Source: Trichobilharzia szidati (taxonomy: Eukaryota > Platyhelminthes > Trematoda > Strigeidida > Schistosomatidae). From it: 64,000 nucleotides of DNA. Made by a program: the position numbers and the translations under genes. Location: contig OX235272.1 in NCBI GenBank assembly GCA_944472155.2, forward strand, positions 93,502,020 through 93,566,019, read 5' to 3'. Under the pieces are notes generated by a model. It saw only the letters and a list, made by a program, of their open reading frames with translations, had not been told where the DNA came from and did not search any database. Below are positions 42,405-54,957 of this stretch, one piece after another (within the stretch, counting starts at the first letter, position 1; each line of letters starts with the position of its first letter).

Positions 42405-42720
42405 AACAACTTTAAAGACTAATTGCTTCATACAATATTAAAGTCTATTTCAAGCCCTTCAATTCTATAGAGAAAGCTTTAGTGAATTTTAGAGATATAG
42501 CTCCAAAAATGTCACAAAGTAATTGTGTCTTTAGGATAAAGTGTTCAGAATGTGCTACATAGGGGAGAGCAGTAGACAGGTGAAGGTCAGAGTGAATGAA
42601 CATAGACTGTGCACAAAATGTCCACCTAAAGCCTTGTATAATTAATGTGTTTCATTACATTGACAAATTTTGATCTGATCGTTATTTGGAGAAAACCGAT
42701 TTAACTGTCTTCGTTCCTAA
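42405..42720 (+). pseudogene. PLE family 2 GIY-YIG fragment
   Basis: Reads YNIKVYFKPFNSIEKALVNF, then SQSNCVFRIKCSECA, and after a one-base shift IGESSRQVKVRVNEHRLCTK. It matches the nuclease at 26840-26980. The Tyr of the YIG signature falls on the shift. Paralogue at 51225-51540. Confidence 0.68.
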
Positions 42721-42734
42721 ATCTAAACGGAGTT

Positions 42735-42935
42735 AATCATATTTGATTGGATGGAGGATTTCACCATGAGCTGACATCAGTTAGAGAACCACTGGAAAAC
42801 CAACTGGGAGTACTGGACAGCTGTTTCGTCAGCCTAGTTCGGGATTCTTCATCAGTACGCACCCACCGGTGTTCGAACCCAGTATCTTCTGGTTACAAGG
42901 CGAGCTCGTAGACCTTTGAGCCACTGGAACCCGAT
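42735..42935 (-). mobile_element. SINE-1 copy
   Basis: Head, hammerhead region and tail in reverse. Core ATGAAGA, two extra bases beside the GAAAC-proximal arm of stem II, GAAAC intact. Confidence 0.68.
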
Positions 42936-43184
42936 TCAATGAAGCATGAACTCTCACTTCTGTCTAATTCCTGTTGAAATGGTCACTTTTAAAGTACATT
43001 TTTATTTAGGAGACATCGATAAAAGCATTCAATGGTTCGGAAACTCAATTTCTTATTCAAGCTACTTTTTTTGCTATAAAATATCCAAGATTTAGTTTGC
43101 AGGGATTTTCTTTTCTTACAGTTTATTATCATCGAATGGAATCAGATAATATGAAAAACCAAGAAGTCAAGCGCTTAGACGATT

Positions 43185-43665
43185 TAGCCACTGGGATGCC
43201 TATTTCAATTGACCCATGAATTCCAACTTCTAATACTGATGAGTCTCAAGTTAGGACGAAGCAGCTGTCCAGTAATTCCTAGTTTCCAATGGTTCCCTAA
43301 CTGATGCCAGTCCGTCATCAAACTAACTCTTTTAACATTAACATGATGCTCGTTCGTGACTGGTTGCAGGGAGAAAAGCCATGACCAGTGTGGTCAATCC
43401 ATTCTAGCGTGAAGATAAATACTCTACGATGACACTGACTGCTAGTCATGCTAAAATCATCAATAGGTAGGAGTTGGAATTCATGGGCCATTTTATTTTG
43501 GTATCAGTGGTTGAATAGTCTACGAGATCGTTTCGTAACCGGAAGGTTATGGGTCTAGACCCAGGTGGGTGCGTTTTTCTGAGGAGTCCCAAACTAGGAT
43601 TTGACAGCTGTGCAATACTCCCTGGTTTTCAGTGGCTCTCTAACTGACAACTGATCAAAAATAAC
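43185..43665 (+). repeat. Two partial SINE-1 copies
   Basis: 43185-43330 has ATACTGATGAGTCTCAAG, AGGACGAAGC and the tail; here CTGATGA directly abuts the stem II strand, the arrangement of the classical S. mansoni ribozyme, but GAAAC is GAAGC. 43480-43660 has the head (CGTAACCGGAAGGTTATGGG) and a lost core. Both are duplicated at 52000-52120 and 52330-52510. Confidence 0.6.
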
Positions 43666-43859
43666 ATATCCAGTGTCCGTCTAAATGATGTAATCCCTTC
43701 AAAAATGATTGACCAGAAGGGCATTCAATGTATTCGACACTGAGATTGCATCCACTGAACGATTCTCAATATATATGGTACCATCTCTAACCCATCGCAT
43801 CCACGAGTATTTATCCTCACACCTGATCAGACTGACCCCTCTGTTCATGACTTCTCACT

Positions 43860-44520
43860 AGAACTGCAGGTATCTTTATCCTGTAGTCGAAGGTGTCCAC
43901 AAACCTTTCCACCCAACTGTTAGTGAGTGCTTCTATGGTTCGGCTACTAGAAGGTGAGAGTAACTGGCATTATCTCTGGCCTTGTTTGAATAAGCACCCA
44001 CCACTAGAATCACATAATAAACACCAAATATTGACCCAAGGAAGTCCCTATGTAGTCGGAAACATGGCTGTGAGGACGATCATACTTACGGTTGTTATCG
44101 TAGTGAGTTTTTTGCCGCAGCCGTAAATGACTGGCACCGATTGATGAGTTGTTTTATTTTAGCATTCATACTTGATCAGTATGCATAACTTCTAGCAATA
44201 GACTTCATGCGCCTAATTCCTCTGTGCCTACTTTGAACCTCCTTCAGTGCTGCCTTTCTCAAGGTTTCAGATATTTCCACAATTTTCGCATACGCTAGGC
44301 AGTCATAAATGGTGCTGAGACCGTCATGCTAGTGGAATAGTTCCTTGAGTTCATGACTTGACATGGATACTGGCCATGTGTTTCTGATGAACTCCATAGC
44401 TAGTTGTAGAGTATCATCTCTTTCTGTGATCTGCCTTATTTCCCCTGTCGTAATCTGCAGCTGGCGATGAAGATTCCTGGACAACAGCGACACCGACAGC
44501 AACAGAAACAACGATAGACA
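43860..44520 (-). pseudogene. Ty3/Gypsy integrase relic, copy A
   Basis: Minus strand, in order: QLQITTGEIRQITERDDTLQ, MEFIRNTWPVSMSSHELKEL, KAALKEVQSRHRGIRRMKSI (His..His part of the integrase zinc finger), then after a break GVYYVILVVGAYSN (core region; the VVDAYS Asp is Gly), and TNSWVERFVDTF, as in the ERFVDTFK segment after the catalytic core. A large part of the core is deleted. A degenerate retrotransposon, not a host gene. Paralogue at 52690-53345 is slightly better preserved. Confidence 0.72.
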
Positions 44521-45250
44521 ACAGTCAACATAAATGGAAGAAATCTGAGAGAAACAACCTCCTTCACCTACCTACCTACATACCTGCCTACCTGGGAAGC
44601 GTCGTTTCTAACTACAGTTCGACGGAACTGATGAGGATATCAAAGCAGCGGCGATCGGGAAAGCAAGGCAAGCTGTCATTACTCTCAAGTCTGTGTGGAG
44701 ATCAACAGGACTAACTCAGCAGGAAAAAGAAGATCCGGATTTTCAACTCCAATGTGAAGTCAGTGCTACTTAATATAGGGATCAGAGACTTGGCGCCGTT
44801 CCGCGTCACGAAGGCCACTTCGAACAAACTACAGACCTCCATCAACAGCTGTTTTCGCTCAATACTACTCAAGATCAGATGGCTGGCCAGAAAATATCAG
44901 CAACAGGGAGGAATGTCTGGCAATGAGCGAACCAATCCAACAGGAACCAATTGTGCAAGAAATAAGCAGGAAGAAATGGAGTGGTTGATTGGATTGGCCA
45001 TACTCTGAGAAAACAAACTGTCAAGTGACATCACATGCCAGGCCATCACTCGAGTGGAGCCTGAATGGCAAGTGGCGAGTTGGTCGTCAATGCGAGGGTG
45101 ACATTGAGTGGAGGAGGTCGTGCGAAGAGGAGACGAAAGCATGTGGGCAGATGTGGAGCCAGGTGCAAATGTTGGCGGACAACTGAACGCAATGGAGACG
45201 TTCGTGGCTGAAGCCCTATTTTCCTCTAGGAACTAAAGGAGACAATAGTA
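44462..45250 (+). pseudogene. RTE-clade LINE (family A) 3' end, copy A
   Basis: Starts abruptly inside the KIPGQ block because of the copy A deletion, then NGRNLRE-like codons, a short CCTA-type repeat at 44563-44592, TDEDIKAAAIGKARQAVITL, KSVWRSTGL, a broken middle, LARKYQQQGGM, and WRRSCEEETKACGQMWSQV to GGAACTAAAGGAGAC. Multiple frameshifts. Confidence 0.72.
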
Positions 45251-45269
45251 ATACATACCTCTGAATCGT

Positions 45270-45360
45270 TGCAAACCAGAATTTGAACAGTACTCCTTGA
45301 TACTCAATGGTTCTCTAATCGACATCAGTCCGTGATCAAATTTGATACTAATCAAATCTC
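45270..45360 (+). repeat. SINE-1 tail fragment
   Basis: AACAGTACTCCTTGATACTC and AATGGTTCTCTAATCGACATCAG. Same in copy B at 54592-54670. Confidence 0.5.
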
Positions 45361-46084
45361 TACATACCATACAACACCTGGAAATTATCTTCTTTTAGGA
45401 CTGTTTCTCTAAGCACTCAGTTGAATAAATAGTCCAGTGTGGAAGTAGAAACTCTTCATGGAATTGAAGAAGTTTATAATAATCTTTTTGTTTTTTTTAA
45501 CTCTTGTCAACTCAGAAGATTACCTCATGCATACATGATCCTTATGTGCTATTTTAAAGGGACAAATTAGTCGCATGAACTCAGTTTACCTCAGATCTCA
45601 ATGAGGAAAGCCAATTGTTAATCATTAAATGTCAATGAAATTATCTTGGTGTACTTAACAGAGAGAGTCTTATGTAAATATACTACTTCATTTTACATTG
45701 CATTTTGTATGTTAAAAATGTGTTTACTTTCCAAGCAACTGTTCACTAGAACCTTGTTTTTGGCTATTCTGTTTGTAAAGTATCATGTGTTTGTGACATA
45801 TGCTACTGACAAGATTTGTAAGTAGTATATAGATGCAGATATATATATATCATCTGCAAGAATATCAAACAACAGAGAGATGGATCTAATGGCAAAGAGA
45901 AGAAAGATAAACGATACTTATGAAATAACATGGAAACATGAAAGGAAGACAGACAGACAAAGAGGAACAATATGGAAGACAAGGCAACACTATCGAAGAC
46001 GTATGCAAATTACGATTCTACTGTATGGCAGACGTATTTTGCCTATATCTGTATATCAAGTTGAAAATAAATATCCATAAGCAT
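45361..46084. other. No gene recognised
   Basis: Includes the site where copy B carries a CR1 insertion (between about 45635 and 45640 here). The 66-codon frame at 45880 is not conserved in copy B, where an indel breaks it. Confidence 0.45.
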
Positions 46085-46931
46085 ATCAAGGGTCTCTCAC
46101 TCACACAACTTTCTAACTTTGTTTATATAATTCCATTATTTTCCATCGCTTGACTTGATTGGTAGTAGTATTTTCCATATTTCCGGTATGAGTGATGAAT
46201 CATTCCTATTGCACGCGATGAACCAGGATTCAATATCCAATCGCTGTCTCCACCTACTTATATTACTTGTTAGAATTTTAACCCTCTCCAATCCTCTGTT
46301 GACAGAACAAAATGGGTGATCAACCTCTCATCAAGGGAACTAAGCTCTAATGAGATAAAAGTACTTGAAAAAGGATTAAATTTCAACTTAACAGTTAGTA
46401 AATTAAAACCAGAGGATGTCACTCCTAACATAGAAGTAGCACTAAGTTCAACAGATAACACGACAACAGAAGAGGTTCGAGCACAATGTGCGTTAACCCT
46501 GAAAAATCGAAAGAAAACAAAATCAGACTTAACAAAATTGGAAAGACTAGCTCTAATTAGTCTAAAACAGGATAAAAACATCGTCATCACAAAAGCTGAT
46601 AAAGGAAACTCTACAGTAGTTTTGGATAAATCTAACTATATCAAGGAAGTCACTTAACACACTGCAACGAAGAATGAAGCCGTCACTGGGTGAACCTAAA
46701 TGGTTTCATTTAATGCCTAAAACTAATAATGCTAGTAGAATATATGATACTATTAAATTACATAAGACAGGTTACCCCACATGACCAATAGTAGATTTCA
46801 GGAATACTCCTACTTATGAATTATCAAAACACTTAGCTACAATATTATGCCCTATTAGAAATCGGTCAAACTCTAGACTAACTAATTCACATGAGACGAA
46901 AAAGCAAATAAATGACATTCAGTTAAAGAAT
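46085..46931 (+). pseudogene. PLE family 3, copy A: inverted arm and N-terminal coding part
   Basis: 46085-46310 is the reverse complement of the family 3 3' region. From 46316 the frame reads INLSSRELSSNEIKVLEKGL, then LKPEDVTPNIEVALS, then DLTKLERLALISLKQDKNIV, then ITKADKGNSTVVLDKSNYIK, the conserved N-terminal region of PLE proteins (ADKGN motif), ending in a stop at 46655. Then RIYDTIKLHKTGYPT and IVDFRNTPTYELSKHLATIL of the reverse transcriptase. It runs into the gap. In copy A the ADKGN frame is intact; in copy B one base is missing there. Confidence 0.8.
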
Positions 46932-47431
46932 NNNNNNNNNNNNNNNNNNNNNNNNNNNNNNNNNNNNNNNNNNNNNNNNNNNNNNNNNNNNNNNNNNNNN
47001 NNNNNNNNNNNNNNNNNNNNNNNNNNNNNNNNNNNNNNNNNNNNNNNNNNNNNNNNNNNNNNNNNNNNNNNNNNNNNNNNNNNNNNNNNNNNNNNNNNNN
47101 NNNNNNNNNNNNNNNNNNNNNNNNNNNNNNNNNNNNNNNNNNNNNNNNNNNNNNNNNNNNNNNNNNNNNNNNNNNNNNNNNNNNNNNNNNNNNNNNNNNN
47201 NNNNNNNNNNNNNNNNNNNNNNNNNNNNNNNNNNNNNNNNNNNNNNNNNNNNNNNNNNNNNNNNNNNNNNNNNNNNNNNNNNNNNNNNNNNNNNNNNNNN
47301 NNNNNNNNNNNNNNNNNNNNNNNNNNNNNNNNNNNNNNNNNNNNNNNNNNNNNNNNNNNNNNNNNNNNNNNNNNNNNNNNNNNNNNNNNNNNNNNNNNNN
47401 NNNNNNNNNNNNNNNNNNNNNNNNNNNNNNN
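46932..47431. other. Assembly gap (500 N)
   Basis: Exactly 500 N, a scaffolding placeholder rather than a measured distance. It sits at the junction of the two copies of the duplicated block. Confidence 0.99.
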
Positions 47432-47704
47432 TATCATTTTGTTTCTTTTTTTTGTTGTTCAATGCTTTTATTGATTATACATGAAAAGTTTTAGTTAACC
47501 AAATAAAAATATGGCGGTTATCTTAAATTAATAGTTTCTTTAAAAATTAAAAGAAACAGAACACAAATTTAAAGCTTATGTACTTCTGCATTAGTATTTT
47601 TGATTTTAATAGGAAAAATATACAAGTATTAAAGTAGGCGTATGATTTTTTAAAATGTGTAGGACAGTTTATCATGGTGAATGTTAGAAGTCGATATGAG
47701 TTAC

Positions 47705-48240
47705 ACATTATTATTATCATTCCCTTGGGTTCCTAGTGGAACATAGGGCTTCAACTACACGTCTCTACCTATTTCTGTCTTCTGCTGTACTTTTCATCTG
47801 CATCCATGTTAGTCCATACTGCTTCAACTCCTCTTCACACTATCTCCTCCATGTCACCCTTCGACGTCCCAATCACAGCTTCCCTTTCGGGTTCCACTCG
47901 ATCACTGGCCTGACGCCGCGATGTCACCCAGCGAGTGGCCTCCTCAGCGAGTGTCCAATCCATCTCCACTTTCTCCTGCATATTTGTTGAGCGATTGGTT
48001 CTTGTTTTGTATGTCCCCATAGTTTCTTGTGATTCTTTCCGGCCGGCCATCTAATCTTCAGTATAGAACGAAGACAGTTCTTGTTGATAAAGGTCTGCAA
48101 CAGGCTGTTGGAAATATTCTTTGTGACCCGCCAAGTTTCTGATCCGTATAGCAAAACTGACTGACGTGACGTTTGTATTGAAAATCCGAATCACTTTGTT
48201 GTTGATGCTGAGTTGAGTGACGAAGATTTCCAGTATTGGT
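47705..48240 (-). pseudogene. RTE-clade LINE (family A) 3' fragment, copy B
   Basis: Counterpart of 35104-35641 ([32 protein letters not shown]). It stops at the deletion junction 48240. Confidence 0.75.
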
Positions 48241-48369
48241 AATTGGAGGATTGAACGGATATATTTCGCTATCAAAATATCGTCACTCAATCTTCGTTCA
48301 GTTTCTATCATTGATGTGCATTAGCTAGAAACCTTTCTATAATCTAGAAAGTAGTGAATAGTAAGTAAT

Positions 48370-49060
48370 TTGAAACTCACTAATGAAACCAGCAGTGACC
48401 GACAATGTACGATTTTATGGCCTACCTAAAGTGCACAAACTGCGTCTTCTTCTTCTTCAGGTGAAAAAAAGTGATTAGTTCAAATTTTCGGACCTATGAA
48501 TAAAGAAATTGTGGATTAGAAAAGTATTGATATATCTGACGTTGTCCGAATTTAATATGATATATATATGGATGCATCCTCTCTATTCACGAATATACTA
48601 CTTGTTGGAATGGTGGTTCAGCAACAGAATGCTCAGCATCCATGCATGTGGCCTATGGTTCGATTCCCGGCGGGCCCACACCTTTACCTACCCTACCTAG
48701 ATGGTTGTAAGACTGTTGAGGAGGAAAAGTGAGGCGTGACGCTAGCATCGTTATCAGAACGCAAAGGGAAAAAAAATAAGTAATAATGGAACGGTGGACT
48801 ACATGCATCAACAAACCACTAAAAGATGAATGGACATGGGTATTTCCACTGTTAAGCTTCAAAGAGTTTCTCCTTAAATGTACTATGAATGTAAACTTTG
48901 CCTTCAGTAATACATATTACTGGCAAGGAGGTGTGATTCCTTAAGGCTCACGAGTAGGTACTGTTTGTTCTAGAAGGCTTCTTCCCCGTGAAACTTGAAA
49001 ATAGACTATTGAATCATGTCATCAATCTGTTGGACTAATATTGTCATTATCTTGATGACG
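48370..49060 (+). pseudogene. PLE reverse transcriptase relic with SINE-4, copy B
   Basis: Carries VTDNVRFYGLPKVHKLR (48390-48440) and the YYWQGGVIP block; SINE-4 at 48604-48780 interrupts it at the same place as in copy A, so the SINE predates the duplication. The YLDD block of copy A is removed by a deletion near 49055. Confidence 0.6.
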
Positions 49061-49084
49061 CACATGTATAAAAAATAACACATA

Positions 49085-49345
49085 TTAGATGGTCGCCGAA
49101 GAAAGTGTCGGTGGGTCGAGCATACACTGAAGAGACTCGCCAAGCTATCACTCGAGTGGGACCTAAATGGAAAAAGACGAGTTGACCGCCAGTCCTGGGC
49201 TGACTTGATGGAAGTCGTGTGCCAAAAAAAGATGAAAACTTATGGCAAGTCGTGGCACAAGCTGAAGAGGACTTCAGAGGACAGGACAGTTGTTGAAGCC
49301 CTCCCCATGTACCACTTGGAACCCAAGCGAATAATTATAATGTAA
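49085..49345 (+). repeat. RTE-type LINE C-terminus (third subfamily), copy B
   Basis: RRKCRWVEHTLKRL to the ATAATTATAATG end, counterpart of 40210-40490. Confidence 0.58.
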
Positions 49346-49724
49346 GGATAAATCTCTTCAGAATATTTGGACAGTCCTCGATTCCTGGTAACTTTTCCGA
49401 TATACTGTACAAAAAAGAAAACACTGACATTTTTCTTTAACCCTGCACAAAAAGGCTTTGAGGATAGGTGTACGTGAGTACGTTTCCAGTAATGGCGACA
49501 ATAGATTTAAACATGAATAAAATCACTAAGAAATAATACATTTCTTAGTTCATTTTTTTTCAACAAAAGAAAGGCAAAAACGTACACATATGACATTTTT
49601 TGTTTGTTAGGAATTCGGTTTTCTTATCAATAATGTGCCACTTCCTTATACGTGTGACCTAGATTACCATATGAAGTATTGGAATCATGCAGACATTGGA
49701 TTGCTAAATATGACTAATTTTCAT

Positions 49725-50260
49725 GTACTGGTTTTGTAGGGACTTTGTTTGATTGTTTGGAATATTTCATCATGAGCTGAAATCAGTTAGAGAACCACCG
49801 GAAAACCAGCCGAAAGCACTGGACTGCTGTTTCGTCCTGGTTTGGGACTGTTCATCAGTATATACCCAATAGCTTCTGGCTACAAGGTGAGCTAGCTCGT
49901 AGACCTTTGAGCCACTGGGACCCGATCCAATGTCCAGTTTATGGATTCTAACTTCTGCCATTTCGCAATGTCTTCTTCGACGAGTAACTGTCCCCGCCTT
50001 CAACCTGCTGTACCCTATTGGTCACGTAGCTACCCACCTGAATAGGACCAGTCGCAAGTGAGTATTAGATTAATTTTCAAGTATTGGTTTTGTAACGAGC
50101 TCGCCTTGTAACCAGAAAATACTGGGTTCGAACCCTGGTGAGTTAATGCGTACTGATGAAGAGTCCCAAACTAGGACCAAGTAGGTGTCCAGTACTCCCA
50201 GCTGGTTTTCCAGTGGTTCTCTAACTGATGTCAGATCATCATGAAATCCTCCATCCAATC
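49725..50260. repeat. Inverted SINE-1 pair, copy B
   Basis: Minus copy 49725-49920 and plus copy 50095-50260. Internal deletions relative to copy A remove part of the head (about 49865) and of the spacer block. Confidence 0.7.
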
Positions 50261-50854
50261 AAATATGATTAACTCAATTTAGATTTAGGAAGGAAGACAG
50301 TTAAATTGGCCTTCTTATGCTCAGTTGAATAGTGTTCACATTAACACACTCTGAAATATATATATATATATTATTCGGATTATATTAATCATCAAAATAT
50401 ACAGTCAAAAATTACATCAACTGAAGTCAGTTCCTTTGAAGGTCACTTGTCAGTAGACGTTGGTACCAACAGAAAAGTGTTGTATACTGTCATCACATAT
50501 TCGTAATGTCTAATGTCAAATTGTCATATATATGCGTATTTGTCTGCATGAGTGTGTGTGTGTTTGTTATATGGAAAACACGTCCAAACATGATCATCAT
50601 ATTTCATAATATGCTCATAATGTAGGATTAAATTTTTGTTTTTCTCAGTCATCTGTTTTGCTTCACTAGAGTCTGACATATAGGTGATACGTCTATCCCC
50701 TTTTTTTACTATTTGCTATATTTGGTGTGGTTAAAACATGCAAGGCTTTAGAGGTCAACCTATCTTTGTATGATTGAAAGCCTTTTCCTCCAAAATAAAA
50801 CAAATTTTGATTGGAAATGGTTACCCAAAAAAGCTGCTATATAATATTATTATT

Positions 50855-51075
50855 TTTACGAGTTGATCACGGATTGATATCAGTTAGAGAACCACCGGAA
50901 AACCAGCACTGGAGAACTGGACACCTGTTTCGTCCCAGTTTGGGAATCATCGGCAGTGTACGCACTCACTGGGGTTTGAACCCAGGACCTTCCTTCCGGT
51001 TACAAGGCAGTACTGTCCAGTACTCCCTTATTTTCAATGGTTCTCTAAGTGATATCAATCCGTGATCAACTCGTA
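50855..51075. repeat. Palindromic SINE-1 derivative, copy B
   Basis: Same arms and centre as 42045-42260. Confidence 0.68.
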
Positions 51076-51224
51076 AAAACAAAACTGTCCCTTACAAACC
51101 AACTATAGAAAATATAATATTATCCATAAAAAGGAGCAGAAGGGAAAACAGGAAAAAAATGAAAAATCTTGGCCATTGACGATAGCCAATCCATATTGAA
51201 AGCAGAAAGTCGAACAGCTTTAAA

Positions 51225-51540
51225 GACCACTTGCTTCGTACAATATAAAAGTCTGTTTCAAGCCCTCCAATTTTATAGAGAAAGCTTAAGTGAATTTCAG
51301 AGATATGGCTTCAAAAATGTCACAAAGTAATTGTGTCTACGGGATAAAGTGTTCAGAATGTGCTACATAGGGGAGAGCAGTAGACAGGTGAAGGTCGGAG
51401 TGAATGAACGTAGACTGTGCACAAAATATCCACCTAAAAGCTTGTATAATTAATGTGTTTTAATACATTGACAAATTCTGACCAGATCGTTATTTGGAGA
51501 AAACCGATTTAATTGTCTTCCTTCCTAAATCTAAACGGAG
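51225..51540 (+). pseudogene. PLE family 2 GIY-YIG fragment, copy B
   Basis: Counterpart of 42405-42720 with the same shift at the YIG signature (TGTGCTACATAGGGG), so the damage predates the duplication. Confidence 0.65.
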
Positions 51541-51549
51541 TTAATCATA

Positions 51550-52510
51550 TTTGATTGGATGGAGGATTTCATCATGAGCTGAAATCAGCTAGAGAACCAG
51601 CGGAAAACCAGCCGGGGGTACTGGAGAGCTGTTTCGTCCTGGTTTGGGGCTCTTCATCAGTGTGCACCCAAAGGTGTTCGAACCCAATAGCTTCTGGATA
51701 CAAGGCGAACTCATAGACCGTTAAGCTACTAGAACCCGATTCAATTAACCATGATCTCTCACTTCTGTCTAGTTCGTCTTCAGATGGTCACTTTCAAAGT
51801 ACTTTATTATTTAGGAGACATCGATAAAAGCATTCAATGGTTCAGACACTGAATTTCTTATTGAAGCTACTTTTCTTGCTATAAAATATCCAAGAGTTAG
51901 TTTGCAGGGATTTTCTTTCCTTTCAATTTTTATCATGGAATGTTGTCAGATAGGGAAACATGAAAAACCAAGAAATCAAGCACTTAGACGATTTAGCCAC
52001 TGGGACGCCTATTCATTGACTCATGAATTCCAACTTCTAATGCTGATGAGTCTCAAGCTAGGACAAAGCAGCTGTCCAGTACTTCCTAGTTTCCAATGGT
52101 TCCCGAACTGATGCCAGTCCGTCATCAAACTTGAAACAAATCAAATCTGTACAAACTAACTCTTTTAACATTAACATGATGCTCGTTCGTGACTGGCTGC
52201 AGGGCGAAGTTCTGCTGAAAAGTCATGACCAGTGTGGTCAATCCATTCAGGCGTGAAGATAAATACTCTCCGATGAAACTGACTGCTAATCATGCTAAAA
52301 TCATCAATACGTAGGAGTTGGAGTTCATGGGCCATTTTATTTTGGTATCAGTGGTTGAATAGTGTACGAGATCGTTTCGTAACCGGAAGGTTATGGGTCT
52401 AGAGCCAGGTGGTTGCGTTTTTTTCTTGAGGAGTCCCAAACTGGGATGTGACAGCTGTGCAATACTCCCTGGTTTTTAGTGGCTCTATAACTGACAACTG
52501 ATCAAAAATA
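51550..52510. repeat. SINE-1 copies, copy B
   Basis: Minus copy 51550-51735; partial plus copies 52000-52120 (CTGATGAGTCTCAAGC then AAAGC in place of GAAAC) and 52330-52510. The order matches copy A. Confidence 0.6.
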
Positions 52511-52689
52511 ACATATCCAGTGTCCATCTAAATGATGCAATCCCTTCAAAAATGGGCTGTCAGTGTATTCGACACTGAGATTGAATCCACTGACCGACTC
52601 TCGATATATAGCGCCATCTCTAACCCATCGCATCCACGAGTATTTATCGTCACACCTGATCAGATTGACCCCTCTGTTCATGACTTCTC

Positions 52690-53345
52690 ACTAGAACTGC
52701 AGGCATCTTTATCCTGTAGTCGAAGGTGTCCATAAAACCTTTCCATCCAACTGTTAGTGAGTGCTTCTATGGTTCGGCTACTAGAAGGTGAGAGTAACTG
52801 GCATTATCTCTGGCCACTTTGAATAAGCACCCACTAGAATCACATAATAAACACCAAATATTGACCCAAGAAAGTCCCTATGTAGTCAGAAACATGGCTG
52901 TGAGGACGATCATACTTACGGTTATTATCGTAGTGAGTTTTTCGCCGCAACCATGGATGACTGGCACCGGTTGATGAGTTGTCTTATTTTAGCATTCATA
53001 CTTGATCAGTATGCATAACTTCTAGCAATAGACTTCATGCGCCTAATTCCTCTGTGCCTACTTTGAACCTCCTTCAGTGCTGCCTTTCTCAAGGTTTCAG
53101 ATATTTCCACAATTTCCGCATACGCTAGGCAGTCATAAATGGTACTGTGACCGTCATGCTGGTGGAATAGTTCCTTGAGTTCATGACTTGACATGGATAC
53201 TGGCCATGTGTTTCCGACGAACTCCATAGCTAGTTGTAGAGTATCATCTCTTTCTGTGATTTGCCTTATTTCCCCTGTCGTAATCTGCAGCTGCTGATTG
53301 GTAAATGCTAACAAATTCTGACGGAAACTTTCTGTCTTCAAGGAT
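52690..53345 (-). pseudogene. Ty3/Gypsy integrase relic, copy B
   Basis: A 111-codon frame (53341-53006) spans QQLQITTGEIRQITERDDTL through LKELFHQHDGHSTIYDC to AALKEVQSRHRGIRRMKSIA, ending RSYAY before the expected WP. It is the linker and the HHCC-type zinc-binding entry of a Gypsy integrase. Downstream (53000-52690) are fragments of the core domain and ERF-like codons. The only near-complete piece of Gypsy pol in the window. Confidence 0.75.
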
Positions 53346-53549
53346 GAGATAGCCGTTTCTATGCCAAAAATTATACGAAAGTGATATATACCGCCAGTGT
53401 CATCAGCGAGTATTTGTCCTCACACTCGACTTGGTCACAAATTCCCGCCAGAAATCCAGTCAACATCTTCATATAGCCAGTCACTAGTGAGCATCAGATT
53501 AATCTGTAAGTGTTAGTTTGGGTGATGATGGATCATGGGTACATATTGC

Positions 53550-54565
53550 TGAATTTTCCTGACTGCGGTAGACTGGATAATGCAACAGACAGACAGCGGG
53601 CCGGGCAGCTAGGAAACAGGCATAAAATGCACCCACACAAAAAACTTAGAGGATCTGGACTTCACCGATGGCATTTGTCTGATTTCCCACAAAATGGAAG
53701 ATATGCAAGTGAAAAGCAACAAGTTGGCGATAGGAGAAGCATCAGAGATAGGACTTCAGATGAACATAGAGAAAACAGAGGTGATGAAGATTCCTGGACA
53801 ACAGCGACAGCAACAGCAACAGCAACAACGATAGACAACAATCAACATAAATGGGAGGAACCTGAGAGAAACAACCTCCTTCACCTACCTACCTACCTAC
53901 CTACCTAACTGGGAAGCATCGTTTCAACTACAGGCCGACGGAACTGATGAGGATATCAAAGCAGCGGGGATCGGGAAAGCAACACAAGCTGTCATTACTC
54001 TCAAGTCTGTGTGGAGATCAACAGGACTAACTCAGCAGGAAAAATAAGATCCGGATTTTCAACTCCAATGTGAAGTCAGTGCTACTTAATATAGGGATCA
54101 GAGACTTGGCGCCGTTCCGCGTCACGAAGGCCACTTCGAACAAACTACAGACCTCCATCAACAGCTGTTTTCGCTCAATACTACTCAAGATCAGATGGCC
54201 GGCCAGAAAATATCAGCAATAGGGAGGAATGTCTGGCAATGAGTGAACCAATCCAACAGGAACCAATTGTGCAAGAAATAAGCAGGAAGAAATGGAGTTA
54301 GGTGGATTGGATTGGCCATACTCTGAGAAAACAAACTATCAAGTGACATCACACGCCAGGCCATCACTCGAGTGGAGCCTGAATGGCAATTGGCGAGTTG
54401 GTCGTCAATGTGAGGGTGACATTGAGTGGAGGAGGTCGTGCGAAGAGGAGACGAAAGCATGTGAGCAGATGTGGAACCAGGTGCAAATGTTGGCGGACAA
54501 CTGAACGCAATGGAGACGTTCGCGGCTGAAGCCCTATTTTCCTCTAGGAACTAAAGGAGACAATA
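53550..54565 (+). pseudogene. RTE-clade LINE (family A) 3' end, copy B
   Basis: Longer than copy A: DWIMQQTD-like start, then LEDLDFTDGICLISHKMEDM (motif C decayed from FADDI to FTDGI), then MNIEKTEVMKIPG, a CAGCAA repeat at about 53805-53830, a CCTA repeat at 53885-53907, GTDEDIKAAGIGKATQAVIT, and the terminal WRRSCEEETKACEQMW blocks. Frameshifts throughout. Confidence 0.75.
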
Positions 54566-54957
54566 GTAATACATACCTCTGAATCGTTGCAAACCAGAAT
54601 TTGAACAGTACTCCTTGATACTCAATGGTTCTCTAATCGACATCAGTCCGTGATCAAATTTGATACTAATCAAATCTCTACATACCATACAACACCTGGA
54701 AATTATCTTCTTTTAGGACTGTTTCTCTAAGCACTCAGTTGAATAAATAGTCCAGTGTGAAAGTAGAAACTCTTCATGGAATTGAAGAAGTTTATAATAA
54801 TCTTTTTGTTTTTTTAACTCTTGTCAACTCAGAAGATTACCTCATGCATACATGATCCTTATGTGCTATTTTAAAGGGACAAATTAGTCGCATGAACTCA
54901 GTTTACCTCAGATCTCAATGAGGAAAGCCAATTGTTAATCATTAAAATGTCAATGAA

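Larger units (their letters stand above)
34840..46931 (+). repeat. Duplicated block, copy A
   Basis: 34840-35641 and 39188-46931 match 47432-48240 and 48241-57713 in order and orientation. Landmarks shared by both include the RTE end, PLE RT relic, SINE-4, RTE tail, SINE-1 group, PLE family 2 nuclease, Gypsy integrase, RTE copy and PLE family 3. Copy A has an extra 35642-39187 (spacer, SINE-2 and a LINE) and lacks about 490 bp at 44462. It ends at the 500-N gap. Confidence 0.85.

Noticed and set aside
45880..46080. 66-codon frame MDLMAKRRKIND...
   Set aside because: In the paralogous copy (56650 onward) a deletion breaks the frame early; no domain is evident.
46919..47462. Open frames across the N run
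   Set aside because: They consist of undefined bases; no protein can be read.
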